Notes: generated by a model not told the origin, from the letters alone. 64,000 nucleotides of DNA from Arion vulgaris (GCA_020796225.1 CM036775.1:11273171-11337170), one strand, 5' to 3'; shown: positions 43,256 through 54,094, counted from the first letter of the stretch. Numbers and translations: made by a program.

Positions 43256-43740
43256 AATTAAGTGAGTATACAAAGATCAGAATACTAAGAGCATGCATAT
43301 TACTAGTGGCAACGTATGGGTGTGAAGCATGGACATTTAATAAAGCAGGGACAAAATATATATGTGCTTTTGAATATAAGTGTTACAGAAGTCCTTCGTA
43401 TATCTTGGACAGAGAAGATAACAAATAGATCTATCCAGAAAGAACTCAAAATCAAAGAAAACTTTCTGATGCTACAAATAAGAAAGAGAAAATTGAGATA
43501 TTTTGGACATATAAAAGACATGAAGGGCTAGAGAAGACCATCATGGAAGGAGGCATACCTGAAAGGAGAAGAAGAGGAAGACCACGGAGAAGATGGATTC
43601 AGGATGTAACTGATGGTTTGAACATGACAGCTGCAGAGGCAGGACATCTGACCTATGATAGAGAGAAATTCCAGAGGACTGTTGGGGTGGCAAAGTTCTG
43701 CTCAGGACAAGCTATTTGATGATGATGATGAGTACACAAA
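43256..43740 (+). mobile_element. RTE/BovB-like LINE 3' end with (GAT)n tail
   Basis: RILRACILLVATYGCEAWTF, RISWTEKITNRSIQKELKIK, RKRKLRYFGHIK, ERRRRGRPRRRWIQDVTDGL. Ends gatgatgatgatgag, 55 bp before the CBD-1 exon 5 acceptor. Same family as 33655-34300 and 56155-56575. Confidence 0.8.
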
Positions 43741-43795
43741 ACATATTTAGTATTTATCGGTAAAATATCGATCCATTGTTTTTTGTTTTTTTCAG

Positions 43796-43881
43796 CTCTT
43801 GTTTTTAATGAAACAATTCAAACTTGTGATTTCAAAACAAACGTGGACCCTCCATGTGGCACAAAAGTAATCGTTGGATAA
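43796..43881 (+). CDS. CBD-1 exon 5: end of second chitin-binding domain, stop
   Basis: The acceptor TTTTTTTCAG is strong. With one base carried over from exon 4 the first codon is ACT (Thr132); then LVFNETIQTCDF follows with C142, then NVDPPC with C152, ending at TAA (43879-43881). F-N-x4-Q-x-CD is the usual end of a peritrophin-A domain. The protein totals 159 residues with 12 domain cysteines, i.e. two complete six-Cys domains and no free tail. A poly(A) signal AATAAA lies at 43979-43984, about 100 bases after the stop. Confidence 0.85.
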
Positions 43882-43978
43882 TACAGAGAAAAAAATCAAC
43901 ATATTTCCAGTGAAAACTGTTTAATAATTGTCATTGTGCTTTGTATTTTATCATTGCAAATTTTGTATCGATTAAAAT

Positions 43979-43984
43979 AATAAA
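43979..43984 (+). terminator. Probable poly(A) signal of CBD-1
   Basis: A canonical AATAAA lies about 100 bases after the CBD-1 stop codon, in AT-rich sequence before the next SINE at 44066. No closer canonical signal was seen. Confidence 0.5.
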
Positions 43985-44065
43985 TTGTAATCGTAAATCA
44001 TATTTGTCATTTTCTGGAGTACACAAGCGTGAGCGAATATGTATATGTTTATATTAGAATATATC

Positions 44066-44478
44066 GCCCGAGTGGTTACCGGGGCCCAAATTTGGGGCGT
44101 AAAGAATAGAACCACTGTTACTTGCCACGCATGTCGTAAGAGGCGATTAAGGAGGTTTGGATGAAATCGGATGCACGTGTCCGCTAGAGAATGCTAACCC
44201 GAAACAAATGCTTGCAGAAAACGGATGCACCAGTCCGTAAGGCGCATAACATGGTGCGATGACCTCAAATGAGAAAATGGATTCTACGGTCGCCATTTTG
44301 CCTCTGAGATTTAGCCACGCAGTAAGAATGTCAGACCTACCGTCACAAAGGTGGCCAAAACTTACTGCGGGAAGAGGCGGCACAAACGGGGAAGCAGAAA
44401 TCATAGGAATTATATCCTACAGAACTGCCCCAGTATGCAGACTTGAGAAAAAAGAGGTGGTGCACTTACACTAGCGTC
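44066..44478 (+). mobile_element. Composite SINE (SINE-A head, longer body; SINE-C)
   Basis: 44066-44180 is a SINE-A 5' half. It then switches to gctagagaatgctaacccga, acggatgcaccagtccgtaa, attttgcctctgagatttag and gcagaaatcataggaattat. The same composite lies in reverse at 62060-62465, so it is a real family and not a chance junction. Confidence 0.75.
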
Positions 44479-44990
44479 CAAGACAAACAGTATGGTGTGG
44501 CTGATAATCTGGGGCAAACGGCTACCTTTATTAGAGAATCCGAAATCCCAATCTAGTGAGAACGCAGAAGACAAACTGTATGGTGTGGCTGATAATCTGA
44601 GGCAAACGGCTACCTTTATTAGAGAATCCGAAATCCCAATCTAGTGAGAACGCAGAAGACAAACTGTATGACGTGGCTGACAATCTGAGACAGACGGCTG
44701 CCTTTATTAATTCCAATCTAGTGAGAACGCAGAAGACAAACTGTATGGCGTGGCAGATAATCTGAGGCAGACGGCTGCCTTTATTAGAGAATCCGAAATT
44801 TCAATCTAGTGAGAACGCAGAAGACAAATGTGGCTGGCTGATAATCTAAGACAGACGGCAGTTATTAGAGAATCCGAAATTCAATCAGTGAGAACGCAGA
44901 AGACAAACTGTATGGCGGTGATAATCTGAGACAGACGGCTGCCTTTATTAGAGAATCCGAAATCCCAATCTAGTGAGAACGCAGAAGAAG
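44479..44990. repeat. 88-bp tandem repeat at the SINE-C 3' end, about 5-6 copies
   Basis: The unit aagacaaactgtatggcgtg, gctgataatctgaggcagac, ggctgcctttattagagaat, ccgaaatcccaatctagtga. The reverse SINE-C at 61955-62060 has a single copy, so the array grew within this element. Confidence 0.85.
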
Positions 44991-45024
44991 AAAAAGAAGA
45001 TATTAGAATATATTAGAATAACAA

Positions 45025-45530
45025 AACAAATATCACTTGAAATGGCAACCATCTAACACCAGTTCAAAAATGTTGCTATCTTAGGTCCATGGTCACTGCC
45101 AGCCTTTCTCTTGATGAAGAAATCAAGAATAGGGAGTGCGGCTACTACATTTAGCAAACTATCCAAGCGAGCGTGGGACAACACAAAACTAACATTGCAG
45201 ACGAAGATTCAAATATATTGAGCCTGTGTAATTAGTTCTTTACTATATGGCTCAGAAACATGGACAGGCCTACTCAAGGCACGAGAGGAGACTTAACATC
45301 TTTCACCTTCGATGTCTCCGCAAGATTATGAACATCTGGTGTTACGACAAGATAACCAACTCTGAAGTACTGCAACGTGCAAACCTCTTCATCATGGGCA
45401 AAACGTGCAAACCTGCCTTCCATCATGGGCCAGACAGGATCCTCTTCCCTTTCTATGGCCACAACGAGAAGGTGGGGTAGGATCTTGATCAGTGCTAGCT
45501 CACCGACACTGCCGCTGTATTGACCCTTTA
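45025..45530 (+). mobile_element. LINE RT fragment ending in a repeat shared with 47870-48000
   Basis: 45040-45420 matches 10400-10700 and 32780-32990 (RHERRLNIFHLRCLRKIMNI in frame pieces). 45430-45530 (gtaggatcttgatcagtgct) resembles 47950-47990. Confidence 0.6.
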
Positions 45531-45634
45531 TGTTTTTGTTTCTGTTGCCCTGAAAGCAGACATTGAAGTGGGAGATAACTTGCCCAAGAAAGAAAAGACT
45601 CTAAGAAAACCCTTAAACAAATTTCACTGAGAGA

Positions 45635-45895
45635 TAGGGGGTTTCTGTGGCTAAGTGGTTAAGCCCTTTGCCTTGTGAGTCAAAGGTCGTGGGTTCGAGT
45701 CCGGGCCGCGTCATTCTGTTCACGAGTGCAGTTTTTTCCAGAGACCCTAGGATTGTTGCTGGAGCTACAGAGTTCGTGATTTGTGCAATACTCTCGGTAG
45801 GTGGCGTGCCATTTCTTCGGAGAGGGACTGAGCCGTATGGGTTAAAAACAGGTGCAATGAAGTCAATCCTTCGGCTTTAAAACCCTTTTCACCGG
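45635..45895 (+). mobile_element. SINE-F copy, best preserved
   Basis: Pol III-like A box tgtggctaagtggtt (45646-45660) and perfect B box ggttcgagtcc (45692-45702). The body contains ccagagaccctaggattgtt and cttcggagagggactgagcc. The head resembles Leu/Ser tRNA. Confidence 0.8.
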
Positions 45896-46135
45896 AGAGG
45901 GGGAAATATCGTATATAGAAGAGATTGAACAAACTAACCAGAATAGAGCGGTATGGAGAAATTGCTCGCAGACCATATGTATAACCTATAAAGGTATGAG
46001 TGAAGTACAACAGTGAAAATCCGAACAGGATATGGTGTAAAGATATCACATGTTGACCTCGTGACACGTGAAGAAGTAGAAAGACATTAATTACGTTGAA
46101 ACGTCGACAAATATGAGATAAGAAAAAAGAAGACA

Positions 46136-46300
46136 CAGGGGCGGCTCGTTATTAAGTTCTAGCGGGGCCGCGCCCCACAAAAATAATTTGTGACGTGTAT
46201 TTATTGATTTTTAAATTATAATACAAATTAACCAAAACCATGATTTTTCCGAAAGTTTTTGTCTGGCCCCACCAACAAAAATGATCATGATCCGCCACTG
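46136..46300 (-). mobile_element. hAT-like MITE
   Basis: CAGGGGCGGCTCGTTA at one end and GATCCGCCACTG at the other; flanks agaagaca and agaagatc (6/8). Confidence 0.75.
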
Positions 46301-46648
46301 AGAAGATCCATAGATAAAGTTGAAAGAAAATCATGAGGGGGATTTAGTTAGTGAACCAGGATTCTGATAAGCTCACCTCAATATGACAGCTACTAGAAGT
46401 GGAAACTCCACAACAAACAGGAGACTAGCTTATCATATCTCCATGTTAAGACGGTCGCACAATGAAAACCAGTCCAGAATTCGTTATAAACGATATGTTT
46501 TCCTACCAACACAAAAAACCTTGTTATCTTCTATTTGTTATTTAGAAGGAAAAAAAAAGTAACCAAAGTCTTTGAATAATAAGTACACAATTTCAGATTA
46601 CTTGTATCTTGTGGCACAAATCCACACATATACCTTTGATTATTTGTG
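46301..46648. other. AT-rich spacer without recognised features
   Basis: No ORF of interest, no duplicated ends and no second copy in the window were seen. Confidence 0.5.
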
Positions 46649-46922
46649 TAAGTAAGAAAAAGGAACCCTTTCATACCTCGTGGTATATAGGTCAATACAG
46701 TGTTAGGCCTGTATTTTCATTGACCGTCGGCACACGATGGGTGATGTGGTCAGCATCACGCAGGCCGCCTTTACTTTCCCAGAGCATGTCTGGTACCCAG
46801 TTGAGGCTGGGTCGACCTGAGAGCCGTCGCGGTCGGGAAACATTCCACGCATATTGCGGGAGCTGAACCCAGACCACCAGCCTTGCGAAGCGAGTTCACT
46901 AACAACTACGCTACAGCGGATT
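46649..46922 (-). mobile_element. SINE-H copy, full
   Basis: Reverse of 18988-19265, including the head (gctacagcgga) and B-box-like ggagctgaacccagacc. Confidence 0.75.
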
Positions 46923-46972
46923 TGTGTAAGTGATTAAACTGTTTTTCATTTTGAAGGCTGTAGGTTCGCTCT

Positions 46973-46995
46973 CGATCGATCGATCGATCGATCTT
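46973..46995. repeat. (TCGA)n microsatellite
   Basis: tcgatcgatcgatcgatcg, five to six perfect units; each unit is self-complementary. Confidence 0.9.
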
Positions 46996-47340
46996 TTTCG
47001 GCCATGTTGATCATTTTTATTGAGATATATAAACAGCCTTTGTCAAGAACGTCTTTTTTTACATCACATCTTCAGTACAATTTCGGGCTCTGGTGCTTGT
47101 CCTTCGGCGATGTGTTCGATTTCAATCAGCGTTTACTGGGTTCGCTCTACGTCAGTCTTTGACTGTCCCCAGCCGACCTGCAAGGCAGCAGGTTCTATTT
47201 TCTTTTAGGATAGCGACCCTTAGACGACCTACCCTCTCGGGATGTTGAGCGTCATCTGCCAAGGTTACTTGGTTTGCCTACCGTCTAGTTTTGTGTACGG
47301 ATTGCTCCGCTAGCCTTTGATTGTCCCCAATCTAACTACA
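46996..47340 (-). repeat. Interspersed repeat D, reverse copy
   Basis: Reverse of 7190-7520: ggctctggtgcttgtccttc, gcgtttactgggttcgct, gctagcctttgattgtcccc. Confidence 0.55.
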
Positions 47341-48004
47341 TGTCAGTAGTAGTTCCCTGCGACCGAAAACGCACACTGGATTCAAGCCTCTGCTGGGCTT
47401 TCCAGTCTTTCTGCACATTGGGTTGTCCGCTCACCCACACGCCTGATACGCCCCCTCGTCGCTCCACCATCAGCGTCATGCACGTCTGCTCCACTGGTAG
47501 TCCCACTCGAGCATCGTCCGCATGCATGTTTTCGCTCTGCTTTGGTACCTGCTCACCGTGTCTATTGGTTCTCACCGTGCACACATTCACCAAGCCTCTA
47601 GCCTGTCCGGACACCGGATCTCAACTCGGGTCTCCTCCTCAGGGCTCCGAGTTTCGCCCTAATGTGGGCCCACGTGCTACTCATCTCGTGCCAAAGTTTT
47701 GCTCCACTTGGGCCTACGTTTCTTCTCTGGGTGCACCCCTCATCCCTTTATATTCATCCGTTCAGCATTTCCAATCCGCCGGGAGAGATGTGCATTAATA
47801 ATCACTCTGGGTCGATTCTTAGTCGATATTATCCAACATGACTACGTCTGCATCCCTACTTATACTAGAGTAGCTCTCCCTCGATCCCTACCTGCTTTGC
47901 CAGACAAGAACCATTGTCTGTTTCCAGCGTTACCACGTGGATGTGGAGTAGGATCTTGATTAGTGCCACCTCACTAATCCTGCACGGCTTTGTCCTATGC
48001 CCTT
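47341..48004. other. GC-richer block of unknown nature
   Basis: Less AT-rich than its surroundings, with a 152-codon plus-strand frame (47340-47798) rich in Pro, Ser, Thr and Cys. That frame has no recognised domain and no splice or poly(A) context. The last ~120 bp resemble 45430-45530, so at least part is an interspersed repeat. Coding status unproven. Confidence 0.4.
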
Positions 48005-48240
48005 TGACCCGCCGGGGTTCGAATCCGGAGTGTATTCATTTCGGAGATGCCTTATGGTTTTGCTGAAGCTAAGGAGTTTGTGTTTTGTTCAATACTCTCG
48101 TCTGCTAGTGATCCATTTATGTGGAGAAATGGACTGAGCAATACGGAGAAATGGACTGAGCCATACGGAGAAACGTGGTGCAATGAAGACAGTAGTTCGC
48201 TTACAAACTTCTTTATACGTTTGCCTATCAGTACTTCCGG
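48005..48240 (+). mobile_element. SINE-F-like fragment
   Basis: ggttcgaatccggagtgt (B-box-like), aaggagtttgtgttttgttc, aatactctcgtctgctagtg, atggactgagccatacgg; a diverged relative of 45690-45890. Confidence 0.5.
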
Positions 48241-48404
48241 CAGACGTTGCTTTTCCACCACACTGTTTAGCCACCAAGATCTGTCATCTGTCTGTGCCTC
48301 TGTTTCCCTCCCTTAATATTTCCTGCTTCTGCAGGGTTATCTAGACACCCCTCTGAATAAATGCAAGTATATGCAATATTAAAATTAATGTAAATAATTT
48401 TTAT

Positions 48405-48586
48405 TTTTTTCCCCCAATCCAGAAGCACTTGAGCTTTTTCAGCTCTTCGGTTCGGTGCCACGAACACCGTAAATCTGGGGAATCTGTGGCTTTTTCTGCC
48501 AGCCCGCGGAATTGAACCCGCACACACAAAGGGCTAGTCACCCGTAGTCCAGCGAGCTACGAACACGCTGGGCAGACGGGCAATGT
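48405..48586 (-). mobile_element. SINE-G copy
   Basis: Reverse: cccaatccagaagcacttga to gcccgtctgcccagcgtgtt; B-box region gcgggttcaattccgcggg. Confidence 0.75.
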
Positions 48587-48639
48587 AAATAAATATACAC
48601 ATGCCAGAGTGCAGAAACGGAGATGGTAACAAATAGTGA

Positions 48640-48858
48640 AACAAACAAATGGGTCTACAAGCCGAAGGATTAACTTCATGTCAATGGTGCGTCAGCTGTC
48701 AAGAGTATTGCATGAAGTCCTTAGCACCGGTACCAATCCTTGCAGTCTCAGGAAAAAGATTGAAAACGTGAGCAGAACGACGTGGTCCGGATACGAACGT
48801 ACGACCTTCGCAACGCAAACCAAATGCTTAACCACTTCGCCATAGATACCCCATTTTC
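48640..48858 (-). mobile_element. SINE-F copy, diverged
   Basis: Reverse: head atggcgaagtggttaagcat, B-box-like cgttcgtatccggaccacg, 3' part with gaaggattaacttcatg. Confidence 0.6.
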
Positions 48859-48889
48859 ATTCTATGTAAACTATTTGTGTGTTAGTTAG

Positions 48890-49395
48890 TTAGTCTTTCC
48901 TCTTGGGCCTGTGGGCGCATAGGGCAGAGGTCATAGCTCTCCATGTCTCGCGGTTCGTTGCTATCTGTTTTAGGTCTTTAATGTTTGCTAGGCCCATCGT
49001 TGAGCCTTCTCTGATGATGGTTCTACGCAGTCTCTCTTGGTCTTCCTCGTTTTCTTTTTCCCTCTGGTGTCCATATGAGGGATTGGTAAAGGAGTCTTCT
49101 CTCATCCATTCTAAGTGTGTGGCCGATGTAGTTCCAGCGGCGCTTTCTTATAAAATTTGATACATTTTCTTGCTTGGTCTCTTGTCTTATTTGTGTATTA
49201 GTCTTAAATCTGACCATTTGAGGTTCAGTATTCTTCTAAGACATTTATTCTCAAAGTTATCTAATTTTCTTTCTAGAGCTTTTGTTGCTTTCCAACTCTC
49301 GCATCCATAAGTTAATACTGGAATCACACAAGAGTTAAAGATCTTTAATTTTAAGTGCTTGCTGAGTGAATTGGACTTCATATATTTGACAATTT
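48890..49395 (-). mobile_element. LINE RT C-terminal tail
   Basis: In reverse: [71 protein letters not shown], then DLKQIATNRETWRAMTSALC. Ends at the tgtgtgttagttagttagtc microsatellite (48875-48893). Related tail at 59410-59690. Confidence 0.75.
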
Positions 49396-49499
49396 GTGTG
49401 TAGCCCTTACTAAAAGCTGTTTTACTTTCTACAACAGATTAAATATAATTATCTCCGTGTGGTGTCCATGGTAACGAAGAATAGAGCCACTATCTCCTC

Positions 49500-50035
49500 T
49501 AGCGTCTTGTAAAATTGTGGAACAGAGGGATTAGGCATTGGCTCAACGATCCCACACAACAAAAATGTGGATAAGAGGGGTTGGATATAGACTCAACGAG
49601 CCCACACAACAACAATGTGGATAAGAGGGGTTGGACATAGACTCAACGAGCCCACACAACAAAATGTGGATAGAGTGGTGACATGGTCAAAACGAAGAAT
49701 AGAAACCAATAGTTACTTAGGTTAACAGAAAATTGTGGAACAGATGGATTAGGTATTGGTCAACGATCCCACACAACAAAAATGCGAAAAAGAGGGGTTG
49801 GACATAGACTCAACGAGCCCACACAACAAAAATGTGGATAAGAGGGGTTGGATATAGACTCAACGAGCCCACACAACAAAAATGTGGAATAAGAGGGTTG
49901 GACATAGACTCAACGAGCCCACACAACAAAAATGTGGATAAGAGGGGTTGGACATAGACTCAACGAGCCTACACAACAAAAATGTGGATAAGAGGGGTTG
50001 GGCATTGATTCAACGACACAACACAACAATAATTC
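49500..50035. repeat. Minisatellite, about 50-bp unit, 9-10 copies
   Basis: The unit cccacacaacaaaaatgtgg, ataagaggggttggacatag, actcaacgag, interrupted once by a partial rearranged unit near 49680-49740. Ends about 460 bp before the CBD-2 start codon. Confidence 0.88.
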
Positions 50036-50498
50036 AAACAACTAGAACACCGGAGACAGATGAAACAAAACTGCCCATAAAGATCTGGATGTCATAGTGG
50101 AGAAAGGCACAAAATCGAACTGAGCGGACGTTTATCGTATCTGTCTTATGTGACCCTGAGTGTAACGAAAACTGATGATGATGTAATACAATTACTGTTA
50201 TTCAAATTATAACTGTTCATATAACACAATACCCAGTTCTAAAATTGTCAATAATGCAGGTTGAGACGAAATCTGTTACAATAAATGAATGTGCTGATTG
50301 GGTCGGATAGGAATATTTTGAGAACCTTTATTTTAGGAAATTTAATTTAAAAAGCAGACCAAAGATTATTACTAATTTTTTGGGTCAATGTTTGAAACAC
50401 CGTTTAAAAAAACTATATCTAGAGAGATAGTGCAGAATAATCACAACTTCTGCTGTAACAGTTATCGAAACTAGACAGGCAACATTTCCTTGAACATC
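50036..50498 (+). other. Upstream region of CBD-2
   Basis: AT-rich, no repeat recognised. Probably contains the CBD-2 promoter and 5' UTR; ctatatcta near 50410 is the only TATA-like sequence and lies about 90 bp before the ATG. No strong evidence fixes the start site. Confidence 0.35.
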
Positions 50499-50547
50499 AT
50501 GTATATTATTTATTTCTCGATTGCTTGTTTCTTTGTTGTGAGTTCAG
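50499..50547 (+). CDS. CBD-2 exon 1: signal peptide
   Basis: ATG at 50499 opens 16 codons plus one base, MYIIYFSIACFFVVSS, a hydrophobic signal peptide, followed by donor TTCAG|GTGAGT (phase 1). The exon joins to exon 2 at 54095 to give GTA (Val17). Length, phase and character match exon 1 of CBD-1, which supports the choice of start. A single Cys lies in the signal and would be removed. Upstream is an AT-rich stretch with ctatatcta at about 50410, a weak TATA-like candidate. Confidence 0.75.
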
Positions 50548-50617
50548 GTGAGTTTGTATTCTATAACATTACTATTTGTTATTTGAATATAATTATTTTA
50601 TTGGATCAATTATATAG

Positions 50618-51290
50618 AAATATAATAGCGAAACACGTAATAACAAAGTACTGTAGTTTTACAAAATGTAAAAACAATGACGATACACAGCAACGTTTCG
50701 ACCAAAAGGTCGTTATCAAGCAAACGATATAACAGGAGTGACGAATATCACAGCACACTACATCTAGACTAAGACAGAGATGATTTCCAACCTGCTATAA
50801 ATCGTTGGAAATCATATCTGTTGTAGTCGCCCGAGTGGTTACCGGGGCCCAAATTTGGGGTGTAAAGAATAGAACCACTGTTACCTTCCACGCATGTTGT
50901 AAGAGGCGACTAAGGAGGTTTGGCTGAAATCGGATGCACATGTCCTAAACATGTAGAAGTCTATGTGTTTAGGGCCCTACCAAACCAATGTGCAACGTAT
51001 ACACGTTCTTGGCAAAGATCAAACATATCACAAAGAGTGATTAAATTTGGTCGTAAGAACGAACGCACAGAAGAAGAAGATATCTGTTGTAGTCTATATG
51101 TAGGTAGTGTGCTGTGATATTTGTCACTTATATCGTTTGTTTGATAAACGCCTTTTAGTCGAAACGTTGCTGTGTATTGTCATTGTTTTTGTAATTTGTA
51201 AAACTGCAGTACTTTATTATTACGTGTTTCGCCATTTGTCATAGTTTTACTGCAGTCTCCCTATATCGAGATATATAAATATAATAGGAA
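50618..51290. mobile_element. Inverted pair of Penelope-type terminal repeats, with SINE-A between
   Basis: gcgaaacacgtaataacaaa, tactgtagttttacaaaat and gcaacgtttcgaccaaaagg at 50625-50715 are matched in reverse at 51125-51235 (cgaaacgttgctgtgtattg, attattacgtgtttcgcc). SINE-A at 50828-51079 sits in the loop. The same motif block follows the GIY-YIG ORF at 14560-14710. In CBD-2 intron 1. Confidence 0.65.
50828..51079 (+). mobile_element. SINE-A copy with 14-bp target-site duplication
   Basis: ATATCTGTTGTAGT at 50814-50827 and 51080-51093, the longest exact duplication seen here. Full-length. Confidence 0.88.
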
Positions 51291-51349
51291 AATAATAACT
51301 TGGCTCTCCATGATCAACAGTCCTGAAAAAACTCTATTCTGTGTCAAGT

Positions 51350-51585
51350 TAATTTCTGAAAATAATATATTTTCATTTTGAACATTATATACGAAAATAA
51401 TATATTTTCATTTTGAAGATTATATACGAAAATAATATATTTTCATTTTGAAGATTATATACGAAAATAATATATTTTCATTTTGAAGATTATATACGAA
51501 AATAATATATTTTCATTTTGAAGATTATATACGAAAATAATATATTTTCATTTTGAAGATTATATACGAAAATAATATGAATAAA
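51350..51585. repeat. Minisatellite, 35-bp AT-rich unit, 6-7 copies
   Basis: aagattatatacgaaaataa, tatattttcattttg repeated with almost no variation, suggesting recent expansion. Confidence 0.92.
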
Positions 51586-51689
51586 TATTTTAAAAATATA
51601 GAAATATAAAAATAGCAAGAAAGCGTAAATATAATGATGTTATTTGACTTGTTATTGTGTTATAGTTTCTGCCATGCATTGTACACATA

Positions 51690-51957
51690 TTAATATCTTC
51701 TTATTAAAACGTTCCATATCGACCACTTGTCAACCACTCTGTGTGATTTGTAAGTGAGCTGAGCCTAAGAGCGATTGTACGTTGTGCAAGTTATGCGCCC
51801 ACAAGTAGGTCAGCACTTCCGATTTCTGCGATGTTTTTTTATTTACTAGGGTAGCATCCCTAGGGCATACATCAGTCGCCTCTTACGGCATGCCTTGTAG
51901 GTTGAAGTGGTACTTATTCTTTGATTCCCTAGCGGACCCCAGCACCACATAGGCGCG
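51690..51957 (-). mobile_element. SINE-B copy
   Basis: Reverse: cgttccatatcgaccacttg, agagcgattgtacg, tatttactagggtagcatcc, cccagcaccacataggcg head. Confidence 0.7.
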
Positions 51958-52109
51958 TATCAATATGAAGATGTATGTTGAAGTTTCAGATTATTAAATG
52001 AATTATTAAAATTGGCTGAATTTACGACTACTTCTTCTTTGCTTGTTGTCAAACTTACACGGCAATGACTGACAAAGTTGAACACGTTAAAGAACCCTTG
52101 GCAGATTGA

Positions 52110-52225
52110 GAAGTGCAGACTGGAAAGCCACGTGCAGACTGGAAAGCCGCGTGCAGACTGGAAAGCCACGTGCAGACTGAAAAGACACATGCAGACTGGA
52201 AAGCCACGTGCAGACTGGAAAGCAA
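52110..52225. repeat. Short tandem repeat, 19-bp unit, 6 copies
   Basis: cagactggaaagccacgtg repeated. Confidence 0.85.
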
Positions 52226-52269
52226 TGGCAGTGCAAATTTCATTCGAAAGAGTTAAAAATTACAATACC

Positions 52270-52800
52270 TACTTCTTCTTCTTCTTCTTTGCGTTCGGTT
52301 TCGTATGCTCGTCTAAATCATGAGATAGGTTGCCTCTATGAAGCTGCATGTCAGTTGGAGTTCTTCGAGAGTTCCCATAGCTTGCTCTGTAAGCTTTGTT
52401 CATGAGGCCATGTTTCATTTCATTGGTGTATGTATGATGGACATGACTGCAGGATGTGCTCTGAAGTCTGTGTTTCTGTCTGGCATGCACACTGTGCAGT
52501 CTGAGCAGGCTTTATTCTGTGCATGTGGTGGTTGAGCCTGCAGTGACCTGTTCTTAGGCGAAAGATTGTTGTGTGCTGTTTTATGTTTAGTCTGCTGATG
52601 GGATCTTGTGGGTGTTTGCTGTGGGTTTGTTGCCTCCATACCTCTTTGTACTTTCTTTTGATATGTGTCTTGATTTCTGGTAGTGATACTGGTGTTTCTG
52701 TTGTGTAAGTTTTGTTCCCTCCTTAGCCAGCATGTCTGCTCTCTCATTTCCTGGTACGCCACAGTGGGCTGGTATCCACTGGATAATAATTTTGTTGTGT
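52270..52800 (-). mobile_element. LINE RNase H end and tail
   Basis: In reverse: KIIIQWIPAHCGVPGNERAD (RNase H C-terminal motif), then LQAQPPHAQNK, CSDCTVCMPDRNTD, and SRRTPTDMQLHRGN; 3' end at the (GAA)n run near 52275. Frameshifted. Confidence 0.7.
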
Positions 52801-53109
52801 TCTGAGAGCTTGTTTAGCTGTAAAATACCTACAAAATCTTGTCACTGTCTTCTAATTACATCGGGACCCAAGTCAGTGCTACGGAGTTCGTGCACTGTCG
52901 ATGAGAGCTTCTTGTGTATGAAAAAGATCAGAGCACACAAGGTTACTCACCGAAGTGCAATGATGATGGTCCTATAAATCAATCAATCAATCGTGGGCTT
53001 TATAGACTAATGTTAATGTGCTGAATAAGTTCAAATCATAGAAGTTCGTTGCCAACATTAGAAATTGGCAATATTCATTTTTATGGCATTTCGAGAAAAA
53101 AGTCTTTCT

Positions 53110-54005
53110 AAACTAACAATATTTTAAACTAACAATCTTCTAAACTAACAATCTTCTAAACTAACAAATCTTCTAAACTAACAAACTTCTAAACTAACAA
53201 TCTTCTAAACTAACAATCTTCTAAACTAACAATCTTTTAAACTAACAATCTTTTAAACTAACAATCTTCTAAACTAACAAATCTTCTAAACTAACAATCT
53301 TCTAAGCTAACAATCTTCTAAACTAACAATCTTTTAAACTAACAATCTTTTAAACTAACAATCTTCTAAACTAACAAATCTTCTAAACTAACAATCTTCT
53401 AAACTAACAATCTTCTAAACTAACAATCTTCTAAACTAACAAATCTTCTAAACTAACAATCTTCTAAACTAACAATCTTCTAAACTAACAATCTTCTAAA
53501 CTAACAAACTTCTAAACTAACAATCTTCTAAACTAACAATCTTCTAAACTAACAAATCTTCTAAACTAACAAATCTTCTAAACTAACAATCTTCTAAACT
53601 AACAATCTTCTAAACTAACAATCTTCTAAACTAACAAATCTTCTAAACTAACAATCTTCTAAGCTAAAAACCTTCTAAATTAACAAAACTTCTAAACTAA
53701 CAAATCTTCTAAACTAACAAATCTTCTAAACTAACAATCTTCTAAACTAACAATCTTCTAAACTAACAATCTTCTAAACTAACAATCTTCTAAACTAACA
53801 ATCTTCTAAACTAACAATCTTCTAAACTAACAATCTTCTAAACTAACAAATCTTCTAAACTAACAATCTTCTAAGCTAACAGCCTTCTAAATTAACAAAA
53901 CTTCTAAACTAACAAATCTTCTAAACTAACAAATCTTCTAAAACTAACAATCTTCTAAACTAACAAATCTTCGAAACTAACAATCTTCTAAACTAACAAA
54001 TCCGA
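53110..54005. repeat. Minisatellite, 16/17-bp unit, about 55 copies, before CBD-2 exon 2
   Basis: The unit ttctaaactaacaatc with a 17-bp variant (aacaaatc) runs for 0.9 kb and ends 90 bp before the exon 2 acceptor. Each unit contains ctaac, the core of a branch-point consensus. Confidence 0.93.
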
Positions 54006-54094
54006 GAATTATATAATAATGTCTAAGAATTCAAAACATACAAATTTATAAATACATTTAATAGATTTTCTATTGTGTTTACTAAATCCAACAG

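Noticed and set aside
45640..45710. Genuine Leu/Ser tRNA gene
   Set aside because: The perfect B box belongs to SINE-F; the same head and body recur at 18105 and 48640.
53110..54005. CRISPR-like array of short direct repeats
   Set aside because: Units are 16-17 bp, contiguous, with no unique spacers and no cas genes; this is a eukaryotic minisatellite.
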